From: Streptomyces violaceorubidus
GTDB taxonomy: Bacteria; Actinomycetota; Actinomycetes; Streptomycetales; Streptomycetaceae
Length of the DNA: 64,000 nt
Direction of reading: 5' to 3'
Assembly: GCF_000717995.1 (NCBI RefSeq)
Contig: NZ_JODM01000001.1
Location: 496,001 to 560,000 of the forward strand
In this document: piece by piece, positions 56,567 through 64,000 of the stretch
How positions within the stretch are numbered: the stretch's first letter is position 1
How the letters are laid out: the number at the start of each line of letters is the position of its first letter
Program-made: the position numbers and the translations under genes
Notes under the pieces: generated by a model
What the model saw: only the letters and a program-made list of their open reading frames with translations
Told to the model about the DNA's origin: nothing
Databases searched by the model: none

Positions 56567-58387
56567 GTGGCGCGCGACATCGCGGCTCCCTCCGTCCCCA
56601 CCCAGCACCAGGAACTGATCTCGTGGGTGAACGAGATCGCCGAACTGACCCAGCCGGACGCAGTGGTCTGGTGCGACGGATCCGAGGCCGAGTACGAGCG
56701 ACTGTGCGGGGAGCTCGTCGACAAGGGCACCTTCCGCAAACTGGACCCGATCAAGCGCCCCAACTCCTACTACGCGGCCTCCGACCCCTCCGACGTCGCC
56801 CGCGTCGAGGACCGGACCTTCATCTGCTCCGCGAAGGAGGAGGACGCCGGCCCGACCAACCACTGGAAGGACCCCGCCGAGATGCGGGAGATCTTCACCG
56901 GTGAGCAGGGCCTGTTCCGCGGTGCGATGCGCGGCCGGACCATGTACGTCGTGCCCTTCTGCATGGGCCCCCTCGGCTCCCCGCTCTCCGCGCTCGGCGT
57001 CGAGATCACCGACTCCGCGTACGTCGCGGCCTCCATGCGCACCATGACCCGCATGGGACAGCCGGTCCTGGACGAGCTGGGCGAGGAGGGCTTCTTCGTC
57101 AAGGCCGTGCACTCCGTCGGAGCCCCGCTCGAGCCGGGCCAGGAGGACGTCCCCTGGCCCTGCAGCAGCACCAAGTACATCTCGCACTTCCCCGAGGACC
57201 GCGAGATCTGGTCCTACGGCTCCGGCTACGGCGGCAACGCCCTGCTCGGCAAGAAGTGCTACGCCCTGCGCATCGCCTCGGTCATGGCCCGCGACGAGGG
57301 CTGGCTCGCCGAGCACATGCTGGTGCTGAAGCTGACCCCGCCCACCGGGGAGCCCAAGTACGTCGCCGCCGCCTTCCCCTCGGCCTGCGGCAAGACCAAC
57401 CTCGCCATGCTGGAGCCCACGATCTCCGGCTGGACCGTGGAGACCATCGGCGACGACATCGCCTGGATGCGCTTCGGCGAGGACGGCCGCCTCTACGCCA
57501 TCAACCCCGAGGCCGGTTTCTTCGGCGTCGCGCCCGGCACCGGTGAGCACACCAACGCCAACGCCATGAAGACCCTGTGGGGCAACTCGGTCTTCACCAA
57601 CGTCGCCCTCACCGACGACGGCGACGTGTGGTGGGAGGGCATGACCGAGGAGACCCCGGCCCACCTGACCGACTGGAAGGGCAACGACTGGACGCCCGAG
57701 TCCGGCACGCCCGCCGCGCACCCCAACGCCCGCTTCACCACACCCGCCGCGCAGTGCCCGATCATCGCGCCGGAGTGGGAGGACCCCAAGGGCGTGCCGA
57801 TCTCGGCGATCCTCTTCGGCGGGCGCCGCGCCACCGCCGTACCGCTGGTCACCGAGTCCTTCGACTGGAACCACGGCGTCTTCCTCGGCGCCAACGTGGC
57901 CTCCGAGAAGACCGCCGCCGCCGAGGGCAAGGTCGGCGAGCTGCGCCGCGACCCCTTCGCCATGCTGCCGTTCTGCGGCTACAACATGGGCGACTACATG
58001 GGGCACTGGATCGACGTGGCCAAGGACAAGGACCAGTCCAAGCTGCCCAAGATCTACTACGTCAACTGGTTCCGCAAGGACGACGAGGGCCGGTTCGTCT
58101 GGCCCGGCTTCGGCGAGAACGGCCGCGTCCTGAAGTGGATCGTGGAGCGCCTGGAGGGCAGGGCGGACGGCGTCGAGACCCCGATCGGCGTGCTGCCGAC
58201 CAAGGAGTCCCTGGACACCGACGGCCTGGATCTGCCCGACTCCGATCTGGAGTTCCTGCTCAGCGTGGACAAGGAGGTCTGGCGCGAGGAGGCGGCACTC
58301 GTCCCCGAGCACCTGAACACCTTCGGCGACCACACGCCCGCCGAGCTGTGGGACCAGTACCGGGCGCTGGTGCGGCGCCTGGGCTGA
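56567..58387 (+). CDS. pckG: Phosphoenolpyruvate carboxykinase (GTP)
   Basis: A 606-residue GTP-dependent PEPCK, oxaloacetate + GTP to PEP + CO2, for gluconeogenesis. The P-loop is [17 protein letters not shown] with the reactive Cys, kinase-2 is [21 protein letters not shown], and [19 protein letters not shown] and [16 protein letters not shown] complete the site. GTG 56567 with AGGAG six bases upstream. Stands alone between two spacers. Confidence 0.97.
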   Translation: MARDIAAPSVPTQHQELISWVNEIAELTQPDAVVWCDGSEAEYERLCGELVDKGTFRKLDPIKRPNSYYAASDPSDVARVEDRTFICSAKEEDAGPTNHWKDPAEMREIFTGEQGLFRGAMRGRTMYVVPFCMGPLGSPLSALGVEITDSAYVAASMRTMTRMGQPVLDELGEEGFFVKAVHSVGAPLEPGQEDVPWPCSSTKYISHFPEDREIWSYGSGYGGNALLGKKCYALRIASVMARDEGWLAEHMLVLKLTPPTGEPKYVAAAFPSACGKTNLAMLEPTISGWTVETIGDDIAWMRFGEDGRLYAINPEAGFFGVAPGTGEHTNANAMKTLWGNSVFTNVALTDDGDVWWEGMTEETPAHLTDWKGNDWTPESGTPAAHPNARFTTPAAQCPIIAPEWEDPKGVPISAILFGGRRATAVPLVTESFDWNHGVFLGANVASEKTAAAEGKVGELRRDPFAMLPFCGYNMGDYMGHWIDVAKDKDQSKLPKIYYVNWFRKDDEGRFVWPGFGENGRVLKWIVERLEGRADGVETPIGVLPTKESLDTDGLDLPDSDLEFLLSVDKEVWREEAALVPEHLNTFGDHTPAELWDQYRALVRRLG

Positions 58388-58522
58388 GCACCGTCACCCT
58401 CCAGCTCCGTGGCCGGTCCGACTAGCCCTGACCCGCGAAGTCGTCACGAAGGCCGGTCACGAGGGGGTCTCCCCGCGCTCCCGTAGCTCATCGCAATTGC
58501 GGAGCGCGGAGAAGCCCCGCTC

Positions 58523-58563
58523 GGGCCGGGTCCCCGCACAACGGCGTGCGACGGACCCGGCCC
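58523..58563 (+). terminator. Probable terminator after pckG
   Basis: A perfect 11-bp stem (GGGCCGGGTCC, GGACCCGGCCC), with an inner GCAC/GTGC pairing, 135 bases after the pckG stop. Confidence 0.6.
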
Positions 58564-58609
58564 TTCGACGTGTCCGGGCGGCCCGCCGGCGCGGCCACTC
58601 AAGTGCGCC

Positions 58610-58645
58610 GGTACCCGCGGGCATGCGCCGCTTCCCGCGGGTACC
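58610..58645. repeat. 12-bp perfect inverted repeat upstream of a small membrane gene
   Basis: GGTACCCGCGGG (58610-58621) and CCCGCGGGTACC (58634-58645) with a 12-base spacer, about 50 bases before the start. Could be an operator or leader hairpin. Confidence 0.7.
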
Positions 58646-58693
58646 CGAGGGGAGCGGAACCGCGGAGAACAGGAGAGGAAGGAGGGACCCGCC

Positions 58694-58876
58694 ATGGCAG
58701 ACGGTGGTGATTTCTACTCGCGCGACCGGCCGCGGGACCCCGACCCGCAGCTGGCGGAGGACCGCCCGCGCGGCGGTGGCCCGGAGGATCCGCACAGCCG
58801 CGGCAACTGGCCCGTGTGGGCGATCGTCCTCGCGGTCATCCTGGTCTTCGTCGTCCTGACGGTGATCTTCGGCTGA
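58694..58876 (+). CDS. 60-residue tail-anchored membrane protein
   Basis: ATG 58694 with AAGGAGGG. Hydrophilic Arg/Asp/Pro-rich N-part (MADGGDFYSRDRPRDPDPQL) and one C-terminal helix WPVWAIVLAVILVFVVLTVIFG. Type conserved in Streptomyces. Function unknown. Confidence 0.8.
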   Translation: MADGGDFYSRDRPRDPDPQLAEDRPRGGGPEDPHSRGNWPVWAIVLAVILVFVVLTVIFG

Positions 58877-58902
58877 CCGGCCGGACGGTGGGGTGTGTGG
58901 CG

Positions 58903-58940
58903 CCCGGTCCGCGCGTCGCTGCGGGTGCGCGCGGACCGGG
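58903..58940. terminator. Bidirectional terminator
   Basis: A perfect 13-bp stem CCCGGTCCGCGCG / CGCGCGGACCGGG with a 12-base loop between convergent genes at 58876 and 58964. Confidence 0.8.
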
Positions 58941-58963
58941 GCCGTACCGGGGCCCGGGTGGGC

Positions 58964-59386
58964 TCAGCTCGCCGCGAACTCGCGCGGGTCCAGGGCCGCG
59001 GAGTGGGCGTCCATGCGCTCGGCGGCCAGGATCGCGACCGCCGTGTCGGCGCGGGAGGCCGCGACCACCAGGGCGCGGGCAGCCAGGGTGTGCGCCCGCC
59101 GGTGCAGGGCCGCCGGACGCGGCTCCGGGCGGGTGGCGGCCACCTGGAGGCGGACCGGGGCCTGACCTCCGCGCAGCCGGGTCATCTGCCCGGCGAGCCG
59201 GTCGGCGGCGGCGTCCAGGTCCGCGTCGGGTGCCAGCGCGCGCAGCTCGTCCGTGACCGCGAGCAGCGCCGCGAGATGGCCCGCGAGCTGGATGTCCAGC
59301 TCCTCGTCCCGGGACCGGTGGGGGAAGTCCGTGGTGCCGTCGGCCATCGTGCTGTGGACCGACTTACTGCGGATCGGCTCGTACAT
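58964..59386 (-). CDS. Conserved hypothetical helical protein
   Basis: A 140-residue cytoplasmic protein. ATG 59386 with AGGAGG. Contains SRDEELDIQLAGHLAALLAVTDELRALAPDADLDAAADRLAGQMTRL and a helical Ala-rich C-half (RRAHTLAARALVVAASRADTAVAILAAERMDAHSAAL). It looks like a four-helix bundle. Not recognised beyond being common in Streptomyces. Confidence 0.75.
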   Translation of the reverse strand: MYEPIRSKSVHSTMADGTTDFPHRSRDEELDIQLAGHLAALLAVTDELRALAPDADLDAAADRLAGQMTRLRGGQAPVRLQVAATRPEPRPAALHRRAHTLAARALVVAASRADTAVAILAAERMDAHSAALDPREFAAS

Positions 59387-59479
59387 GGGATGGCCTCCTG
59401 AGCGGTCAGGAAACCATCCTACATTGGATTCGATCTAAAGTTGACGGAGTTCGTGGCACGGCTCGGAACCGGCCGCGGC

Positions 59480-60691
59480 TCAGGGCTGGCCGTACCCGTC
59501 CAGGAAGCGCCCGATCCGGTCCACCGCCTCGCGCAGGTCCGCGGCCGTCGGCAGGGTCACCACCCGGAAGTGGTCGGGCTCCGGCCAGTTGAACCCGGTG
59601 CCCTGGACGACCATGATCTTCTCCTGGCGCAGCAGGTCCAGGACCATCCGCCGGTCGTCCTTGATCTTGAAGACCTTGGGGTCGAGCCGCGGGAAGAGGT
59701 ACAGCGCGCCCTTCGGCTTCACGCAGGTCACGCCGGGAATGCTGGTCAAAGCCTCATGGGCGGCGTCCCGCTGCTCGCGCAGCCGGCCGCCGGGCAGCAC
59801 CAGCTCGTTGATGGTCTGCCGTCCGCTGAGCGCCGCGACCACGCCGTGCTGGCCGGGCATGTTCGCGCACAACCGCATGTTCGCCAGGATCGTCAGGCCC
59901 TCGATGTAGGACTCGGCGTGCGCGCGCGGCCCCGAGATCGACATCCAGCCGACCCGGTAGCCGGCCACCCGGTACGCCTTCGACATGCCGTTGAAGGTGA
60001 GGGTGAGCAGGTCGGGGGCGATCGCGGCGGTCGGGGTGTGGGTGGCCTCGTCGTAGAGGATCTTGTCGTAGATCTCGTCGGAGCAGACCAGCAGGTTGTG
60101 CCGGCGGGCGATGTCCGTCAGCCCGCGCAGCATCGCGTCGTCGTAGACCGCGCCCGTCGGGTTGTTCGGGTTGATGATCACGAGCGCCTTGGTGCGGTCG
60201 GTGATCTTCCGCTCCACGTCCGCGAGGTCGGGCATCCAGTCGGACTGCTCGTCGCAGCGGTAGTGCACCGCCGTGCCGCCGGACAGCGAGACGGCGGCCG
60301 TCCACAGGGGGTAGTCGGGTGCCGGGACCAGCACCTCGTCGCCGTCGTCCAGCAGGCCCTGCATCGCCATCACGATCAGCTCGGAGACGCCGTTGCCGAT
60401 GAAGACGTGCTCGACGTCCGTCTCGATGCCGAGGGTCTGGTTGTGCATGACGACCGCCCGGCGCGCCGCCAGCAGGCCCTTCGCGTCGCCGTAGCCGTGT
60501 GCCGTGGAGACGTTGCGGAGGATGTCCTCCAGGATCTCCGGCGGGCACTCGAAGCCGAAGGCGGCCGGGTTGCCCGTGTTCAGCTTCAGGATGCGGTGCC
60601 CGGCCGCCTCCAGCCGCATCGCCTCCTCGAGCACCGGGCCCCGGATCTCGTAACAGACGTTGGCGAGCTTGGTCGACTGGATCACCTGCAT
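59480..60691 (-). CDS. Class I/II pyridoxal-phosphate aminotransferase (AlaT/AspC-like)
   Basis: A 403-residue aminotransferase. PLP Lys in TFNGMSKAYRVAGYRVGWM, INPNNPTGAVYDD, CSDEIYDKILYD, HGYGDAKGLLAARRAV and C-terminal FRVVTLP. Opening MQVIQSTKLANVCYEIRGPVLEEA is typical of the AlaT (alanine/glutamate-pyruvate) group, although such genes are often called aspartate aminotransferase. ATG 60691; the 17-codon extension to 60742 is less likely. It is divergent from the KAP NTPase gene with 156 bases between. Confidence 0.93.
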   Translation of the reverse strand: MQVIQSTKLANVCYEIRGPVLEEAMRLEAAGHRILKLNTGNPAAFGFECPPEILEDILRNVSTAHGYGDAKGLLAARRAVVMHNQTLGIETDVEHVFIGNGVSELIVMAMQGLLDDGDEVLVPAPDYPLWTAAVSLSGGTAVHYRCDEQSDWMPDLADVERKITDRTKALVIINPNNPTGAVYDDAMLRGLTDIARRHNLLVCSDEIYDKILYDEATHTPTAAIAPDLLTLTFNGMSKAYRVAGYRVGWMSISGPRAHAESYIEGLTILANMRLCANMPGQHGVVAALSGRQTINELVLPGGRLREQRDAAHEALTSIPGVTCVKPKGALYLFPRLDPKVFKIKDDRRMVLDLLRQEKIMVVQGTGFNWPEPDHFRVVTLPTAADLREAVDRIGRFLDGYGQP

Positions 60692-60847
60692 GTCCGCGAG
60701 CTTACGACCCGGTTGCGTCCTGTGGGCGGTGTTGTCCGCCACGCGAGACCCCGCGGTTTGCCCGGATATCGTCCCCGGTGCCCGCGGAAGCCGCCCCGGG
60801 GCCTCGGCGAGCGGGTAGTTTGGCGCGCCGGGAGGGGAGGGGACACC

Positions 60848-62614
60848 GTGGACTTCTCACTGCTCAACGACGAGCCCGTCACCGAGCCCGGCGCCGATCT
60901 GCTGGGCACCGGCCGGGCCGCCGGCGAGCTGGCCCGGCTGCTGCACGACTCGCGCGCCGCGACCCCGTTCACGCTCGCCGTGGACGCCGGGTGGGGCATG
61001 GGCAAGAGCACGCTGATGCGGCTGGTCCAGGCCGAGCTGGAACAGCGCCGGGACGTCGAGACCGTCTGGTACAACGCCTGGACTTCCTTGGGGGCGGACG
61101 CGCTGGAGGGGCTCATCAAGTCCGTCCTGATGCGCTTCGACCGGCGCTTTTTGCGGCGCGCCGTGCAGCGGGTGTCCGAGCGCGGCACGCTGGTCAACGC
61201 CGTGGGGGCCACGCTGACCGTGCTCGGCGCGCCCTTCGGGGCGGCCCATCTCGTCGACCGGTTCTGGACCGCGATGTCCGTCGACGCCTCCGCCCGCAAC
61301 GCCATGCGGGACGCGCTGCGGGACCTGGCCACCGAGTGGGCCGAGTCCGCCGAGCACGAGCCCCGGAGACTCCTGGTGGTCTTCCTCGACGACCTCGACC
61401 GCTGCTCCGAGGAGACCGTGCTCGCGGTCTGCGAGGCCGTGAAGGTCTACCTGGACGTACCCGGCCTCGCCTTCGTCATCGGCTGCGACCGCTCCGCCCT
61501 CGGCCCCTCGGGCCTGTTGCGGGACCTCGGGCCGGCCGGTTCGGCGTTCATGGAGAAGGTCTTCCAGACCAGCTACCGGCTGCCGGTGCCCGCCGACGCC
61601 GGGGTCGAGGCCTACGTCCGGCACTGCGCCGAACGCTCCGGGCTCAGGGAACTGCTGGACGACGATCTGGTGCGGCTGATCGCCGACCGCTCCGCCCGCA
61701 ACCCGCGCCGGATCAAACGCCTGATCAACGGCTTCGGACTGGAGTGCGCACTCAACCCGGTGTGGGCCCGCTTCCCGCCGGAGGCGGTGCTCAGGACCCT
61801 GCTGCTCCAGCACCTGTACGGCGACTTCTACCGGATCCTCGTCGCGGGCGACGGCCTGTACGCACACGCGGCCCGCGAGTTCCTCGACTACCGGGTGGCC
61901 CGGCGGGTGCTCAGCCAGTGGGCGCCCCCGGACCCGGAGGCATGGCGCACCACGACGGCCTCGGTGACCGGCCACGGCCTCGCGGCACCGAGGCCCGACG
62001 CGCCGGACGACTGGGCGGCGGTGCTCGCGCGGCTGGAGGAGGAACTGCCCACGGTGTACCCGGCACTCGCCCGCGACCTGGGCTTCGTCCACCTCGTCGA
62101 GGAGTGGATGCGGCTGGACCAGGTGGACGAACTGGTCACCCAGTTGCAGAGGGGCGGTGCGGTGTCCGTGTCCCCGCGCGGCGGACCCGGCCCGGACGAC
62201 GAGGACGCGGGCGGCGCCCGCCCGGGGCGGGAGTACGCGGGCATCCGGGTCCTGTGGGTGGACGACCACCCGCACAACAACACGGACTACGTGCGCTACC
62301 TGACCCGGCGGGGCGCCGACGTGGTGCAGGCCGAGAACGGGCACACCGCCGAGCGGGTGCTCACCACCCTCCCCGTCGACGTGCTGGTCTCCGACGTCGC
62401 CCGCGGCACCGGCCGCGAGGTCGGCTTCACCGACCTCGCCCGCTGGCGGGCGGCCGGCACCTACGACGGACCCGCCGTCTTCTTCTCCGGCCGCGTCACA
62501 CCCGCCCGGGAGCAGCGGTGCCGCGAACTGGACGCCCGCATCGCGGACGGCGGCACGGAGCTGCTGCGGTACGTCGACGCGGCGGTCGCGGACGTCCGGC
62601 GGAACCGGGCCTGA
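60848..62614 (+). CDS. KAP-family P-loop NTPase fused to a receiver-like domain
   Basis: A 588-residue protein. GTG 60848 after a very purine-rich GGAGGGGAGGGG. KAP NTPase domain: Walker A VDAGWGMGKSTLMRL (about 45-58), the W-Y-N-A-W motif VWYNAW, a hydrophobic insertion (about 110-140, TLVNAVGATLTVLGAPFGAAHLV) between Walker A and B as in other KAP proteins, Walker B LLVVFLDDLDRCSEETVL (about 175-190), and sensor NPRRIKRLINGFGL. The C-terminal 120 residues (from about 464) read IRVLWVDDHPHNN, VQAENGHTAERVLTTLPVDVLVSDVARGTG, VFFSG, with the layout of a response-regulator receiver: acidic pair DD, phospho-Asp in VSDVARG and Ser in FFSG. Known KAP proteins work at membranes, in plasmid exclusion and in phage defence. 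No partner kinase nearby. Confidence 0.85.
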   Translation: MDFSLLNDEPVTEPGADLLGTGRAAGELARLLHDSRAATPFTLAVDAGWGMGKSTLMRLVQAELEQRRDVETVWYNAWTSLGADALEGLIKSVLMRFDRRFLRRAVQRVSERGTLVNAVGATLTVLGAPFGAAHLVDRFWTAMSVDASARNAMRDALRDLATEWAESAEHEPRRLLVVFLDDLDRCSEETVLAVCEAVKVYLDVPGLAFVIGCDRSALGPSGLLRDLGPAGSAFMEKVFQTSYRLPVPADAGVEAYVRHCAERSGLRELLDDDLVRLIADRSARNPRRIKRLINGFGLECALNPVWARFPPEAVLRTLLLQHLYGDFYRILVAGDGLYAHAAREFLDYRVARRVLSQWAPPDPEAWRTTTASVTGHGLAAPRPDAPDDWAAVLARLEEELPTVYPALARDLGFVHLVEEWMRLDQVDELVTQLQRGGAVSVSPRGGPGPDDEDAGGARPGREYAGIRVLWVDDHPHNNTDYVRYLTRRGADVVQAENGHTAERVLTTLPVDVLVSDVARGTGREVGFTDLARWRAAGTYDGPAVFFSGRVTPAREQRCRELDARIADGGTELLRYVDAAVADVRRNRA

Positions 62615-62656
62615 ATCGGCCGCTCCGCCCGGGGCGCCCGGGGCCGGGCCGGTGTG

Positions 62657-62679
62657 CCGCGCGGTGCGTCACCGCGCGG
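62657..62679. terminator. Bidirectional terminator at the KAP/aminoacylase junction
   Basis: A perfect 10-bp stem CCGCGCGGTG / CACCGCGCGG with a CGT loop. Its right half overlaps the stop codon of the convergent gene. Confidence 0.6.
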
Positions 62680-64000
62680 TGCGGCGCACCGACCGCCCCG
62701 CCAGGACGTCCGTGCGCCGTCCGTCCTCCATCACGAAACGTCCGTCGACCAGCACGTACGGGATGCCCGTCGGCAGCACCCTCGGGTCCTCGTAGGTGCT
62801 GCCCGCCGCGACCGTCGCGGGGTCGAAGAGCACCAGGTCGGCCCGGTAGCCCTCGCGGACCAGGCCCCGGTCCGGCAGCCGCAGCCGGGCCGCCGGGCGC
62901 GAGGTGAGGTGGGCGACGCACTCCTCCAGCGGGAGCACGCCCAGCTCGCGCACGTAGTGGCCCAGGTAGTGCGGGAAGGTGCCGTAGGCGCGCGGATGCG
63001 GCTTGGCGCCCTGGAGGATGCCGTCCGAGCCGCCGGTGTGGACCCGGTGCCGCATGATCGCGCGGACGTTCTCCTCGTGCCCGACGTGCTGGAGGATGGT
63101 CGGCGCCAGCCGGTCGGCCAGCAGCAGGTGCCGGGCGACGGTCCAGGGGCTCTCGCCGCGCAGCCGCGCCGACTCCAGCACCGTACGGCCGACGTACTCG
63201 AAGAGCGCCGGGTCGCCCGTGCCGGAGATCTCGACCGTGTCCCACTCCATGGGCACGCCGTGGCAGCCGTCGGAGCCGATCTCCTCGACGTGGTGGCGGA
63301 TGCGCTCCGCGGTGTCCTCGTCCGCCAGCCGCTCCATGATCCGTTCCGGGCCGCCCTCGCTCGCCCAGCTCGGCAGCAGCGCCACGAGGGTGGTGCAGCC
63401 GGGGGTGTACGGGTAGGTGTCGAGCGTGATGTCGGCGCCGCCGGCCAGCGCCTCGTCGAGCAGGGTCAGCAGCTCGGGCGCCCTGCCCTTGTTCACGCCG
63501 AAGTTCATGGTGGCGTGCGCCAGGTGCAGCGGGCAGCCCGCCTCCCGGGTCAGCTCCACCATCTCCTCGTACGCCTTGAGGGCCCCGGCCCCGTACGAGC
63601 GGTGGTGCGGGCAGTAGTAGCCGCCGTACGACGCCACCACCCGGCACAGCTCGGTCAGCTCGGCGTCCTTGGCGTACATGCCGGGCGTGTACGTCAGCCC
63701 GGACGACATGCCGACCGCGCCCTGCTCCAGGCCCTCGGCGACCAGCCGCCGCATGTGCTCCAGCTCCGCCCCGGTCGCCTCCCGGTCGTCCCAGCCGACG
63801 GCGAGGGCGCGCACGGTGCCCTGCGGGATCAGGTAGGCGGCGTTGACCGCGATGCCCCCGTCCAGCCGGTCCAGGTACTCGCCGACCGACCGCCAGTCGA
63901 AGTCGATGTCGTCGCCCGAGCCGTTCCACCCGGCGATCGCGCGGCGCACCTCGCCGAGGGTGCGGTCGTCGACCGGGGCGTAGGACAGGCCGTCCTGGCC
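62669..64000 (-). CDS. N-acyl-D-amino-acid deacylase (D-aminoacylase), 3' part
   Basis: At least 443 C-terminal residues of an amidohydrolase-superfamily enzyme; the N-terminus, with the HxH metal motif, is beyond the right edge, where the frame continues as QDGLSYAPVDDRTLGEV. Visible family motifs are FDWRSVGEYLDRLDGGIAVNAA, AVGMSSGLTYTPGMYA, CPHHRSYGAGALKAYEEMVEL, HLAHATMNFG, TLDTYPYTPG, and C-terminal GYRADLVLFDPATVA (metal-dependent hydrolase tail). In true D-aminoacylases a His/Cys zinc site sits in the first part, so specificity cannot be judged here. Confidence 0.88.
   Translation of the reverse strand, partial: GQDGLSYAPVDDRTLGEVRRAIAGWNGSGDDIDFDWRSVGEYLDRLDGGIAVNAAYLIPQGTVRALAVGWDDREATGAELEHMRRLVAEGLEQGAVGMSSGLTYTPGMYAKDAELTELCRVVASYGGYYCPHHRSYGAGALKAYEEMVELTREAGCPLHLAHATMNFGVNKGRAPELLTLLDEALAGGADITLDTYPYTPGCTTLVALLPSWASEGGPERIMERLADEDTAERIRHHVEEIGSDGCHGVPMEWDTVEISGTGDPALFEYVGRTVLESARLRGESPWTVARHLLLADRLAPTILQHVGHEENVRAIMRHRVHTGGSDGILQGAKPHPRAYGTFPHYLGHYVRELGVLPLEECVAHLTSRPAARLRLPDRGLVREGYRADLVLFDPATVAAGSTYEDPRVLPTGIPYVLVDGRFVMEDGRRTDVLAGRSVRRTAR

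Overview
The window is 64 kb of chromosomal DNA from a Streptomyces (very high GC, GTG and TTG starts, mycothiol enzymes, LAxTG sortase substrate, split AccA2/PccB/AccE acyl-CoA carboxylase, class III adenylate cyclase, GAF-GGDEF protein). From memory, gene content and order follow the S. coelicolor core region around SCO4918 to SCO4986. This is a recollection of synteny, not a search result, and I do not name a species. Roughly 57 protein genes are supported. I see no tRNA, rRNA, CRISPR array, intact insertion sequence or phage module.

Left part (1-20.6 kb), mostly core metabolism and signalling: a gamma-glutamylcyclotransferase-fold gene (partial), an LpdA-type flavoprotein, a DeoR regulator, biotin carboxylase accA2, Maf, a 42-residue membrane peptide, accE and pccB, biotin ligase birA, adenylate cyclase, an enoyl-CoA hydratase behind a GTTAA-N6-TTAAC palindrome, a GAF-GGDEF protein, histidine ammonia-lyase, an LAxTG surface protein, a lipoprotein L,D-transpeptidase and a MacB/FtsX-type ABC pair. 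The acyl-CoA carboxylase subunits, their biotin ligase and a CoA-ester enzyme lie within 9 kb.

Middle (20.6-33 kb), more accessory: a regulator that has lost its HTH next to a remnant facing the other way, a translationally coupled narGHJI respiratory nitrate reductase operon, an aldo/keto reductase divergent from a TetR repressor with paired operators and a 12-bp tandem repeat, and a minus-strand block with a hypothetical protein, a DUF4291 protein and a probable toxin-antitoxin-like pair.

Right part (32.8-64 kb): msrA with a strong SigR-type promoter, metB, a sigma-like factor with a small membrane protein, a MarR regulator, ilvA, a DrrAB-type exporter, greA, mycothiol conjugate amidase mca (possible second SigR promoter), a large STAND-type NTPase with TPRs, a purine catabolic group (xdhABC plus a guanine-deaminase-like enzyme), a YyaL/DUF255 protein, a Ub-Mut7-C protein, a hemolysin III family protein, GTP-type PEP carboxykinase, an aminotransferase, a KAP NTPase fused to a receiver-like domain, and the 3' part of a D-aminoacylase gene.

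Convergent pairs are repeatedly separated by long perfect GC-rich hairpins serving as two-way terminators. The most unusual items are the KAP-receiver fusion, the double-truncation scar at about 21.53 kb, the TetR operator pair beside a 12-bp array, the small TA-like operon, and the repeat-filled non-coding region at 12.4-13.0 kb.
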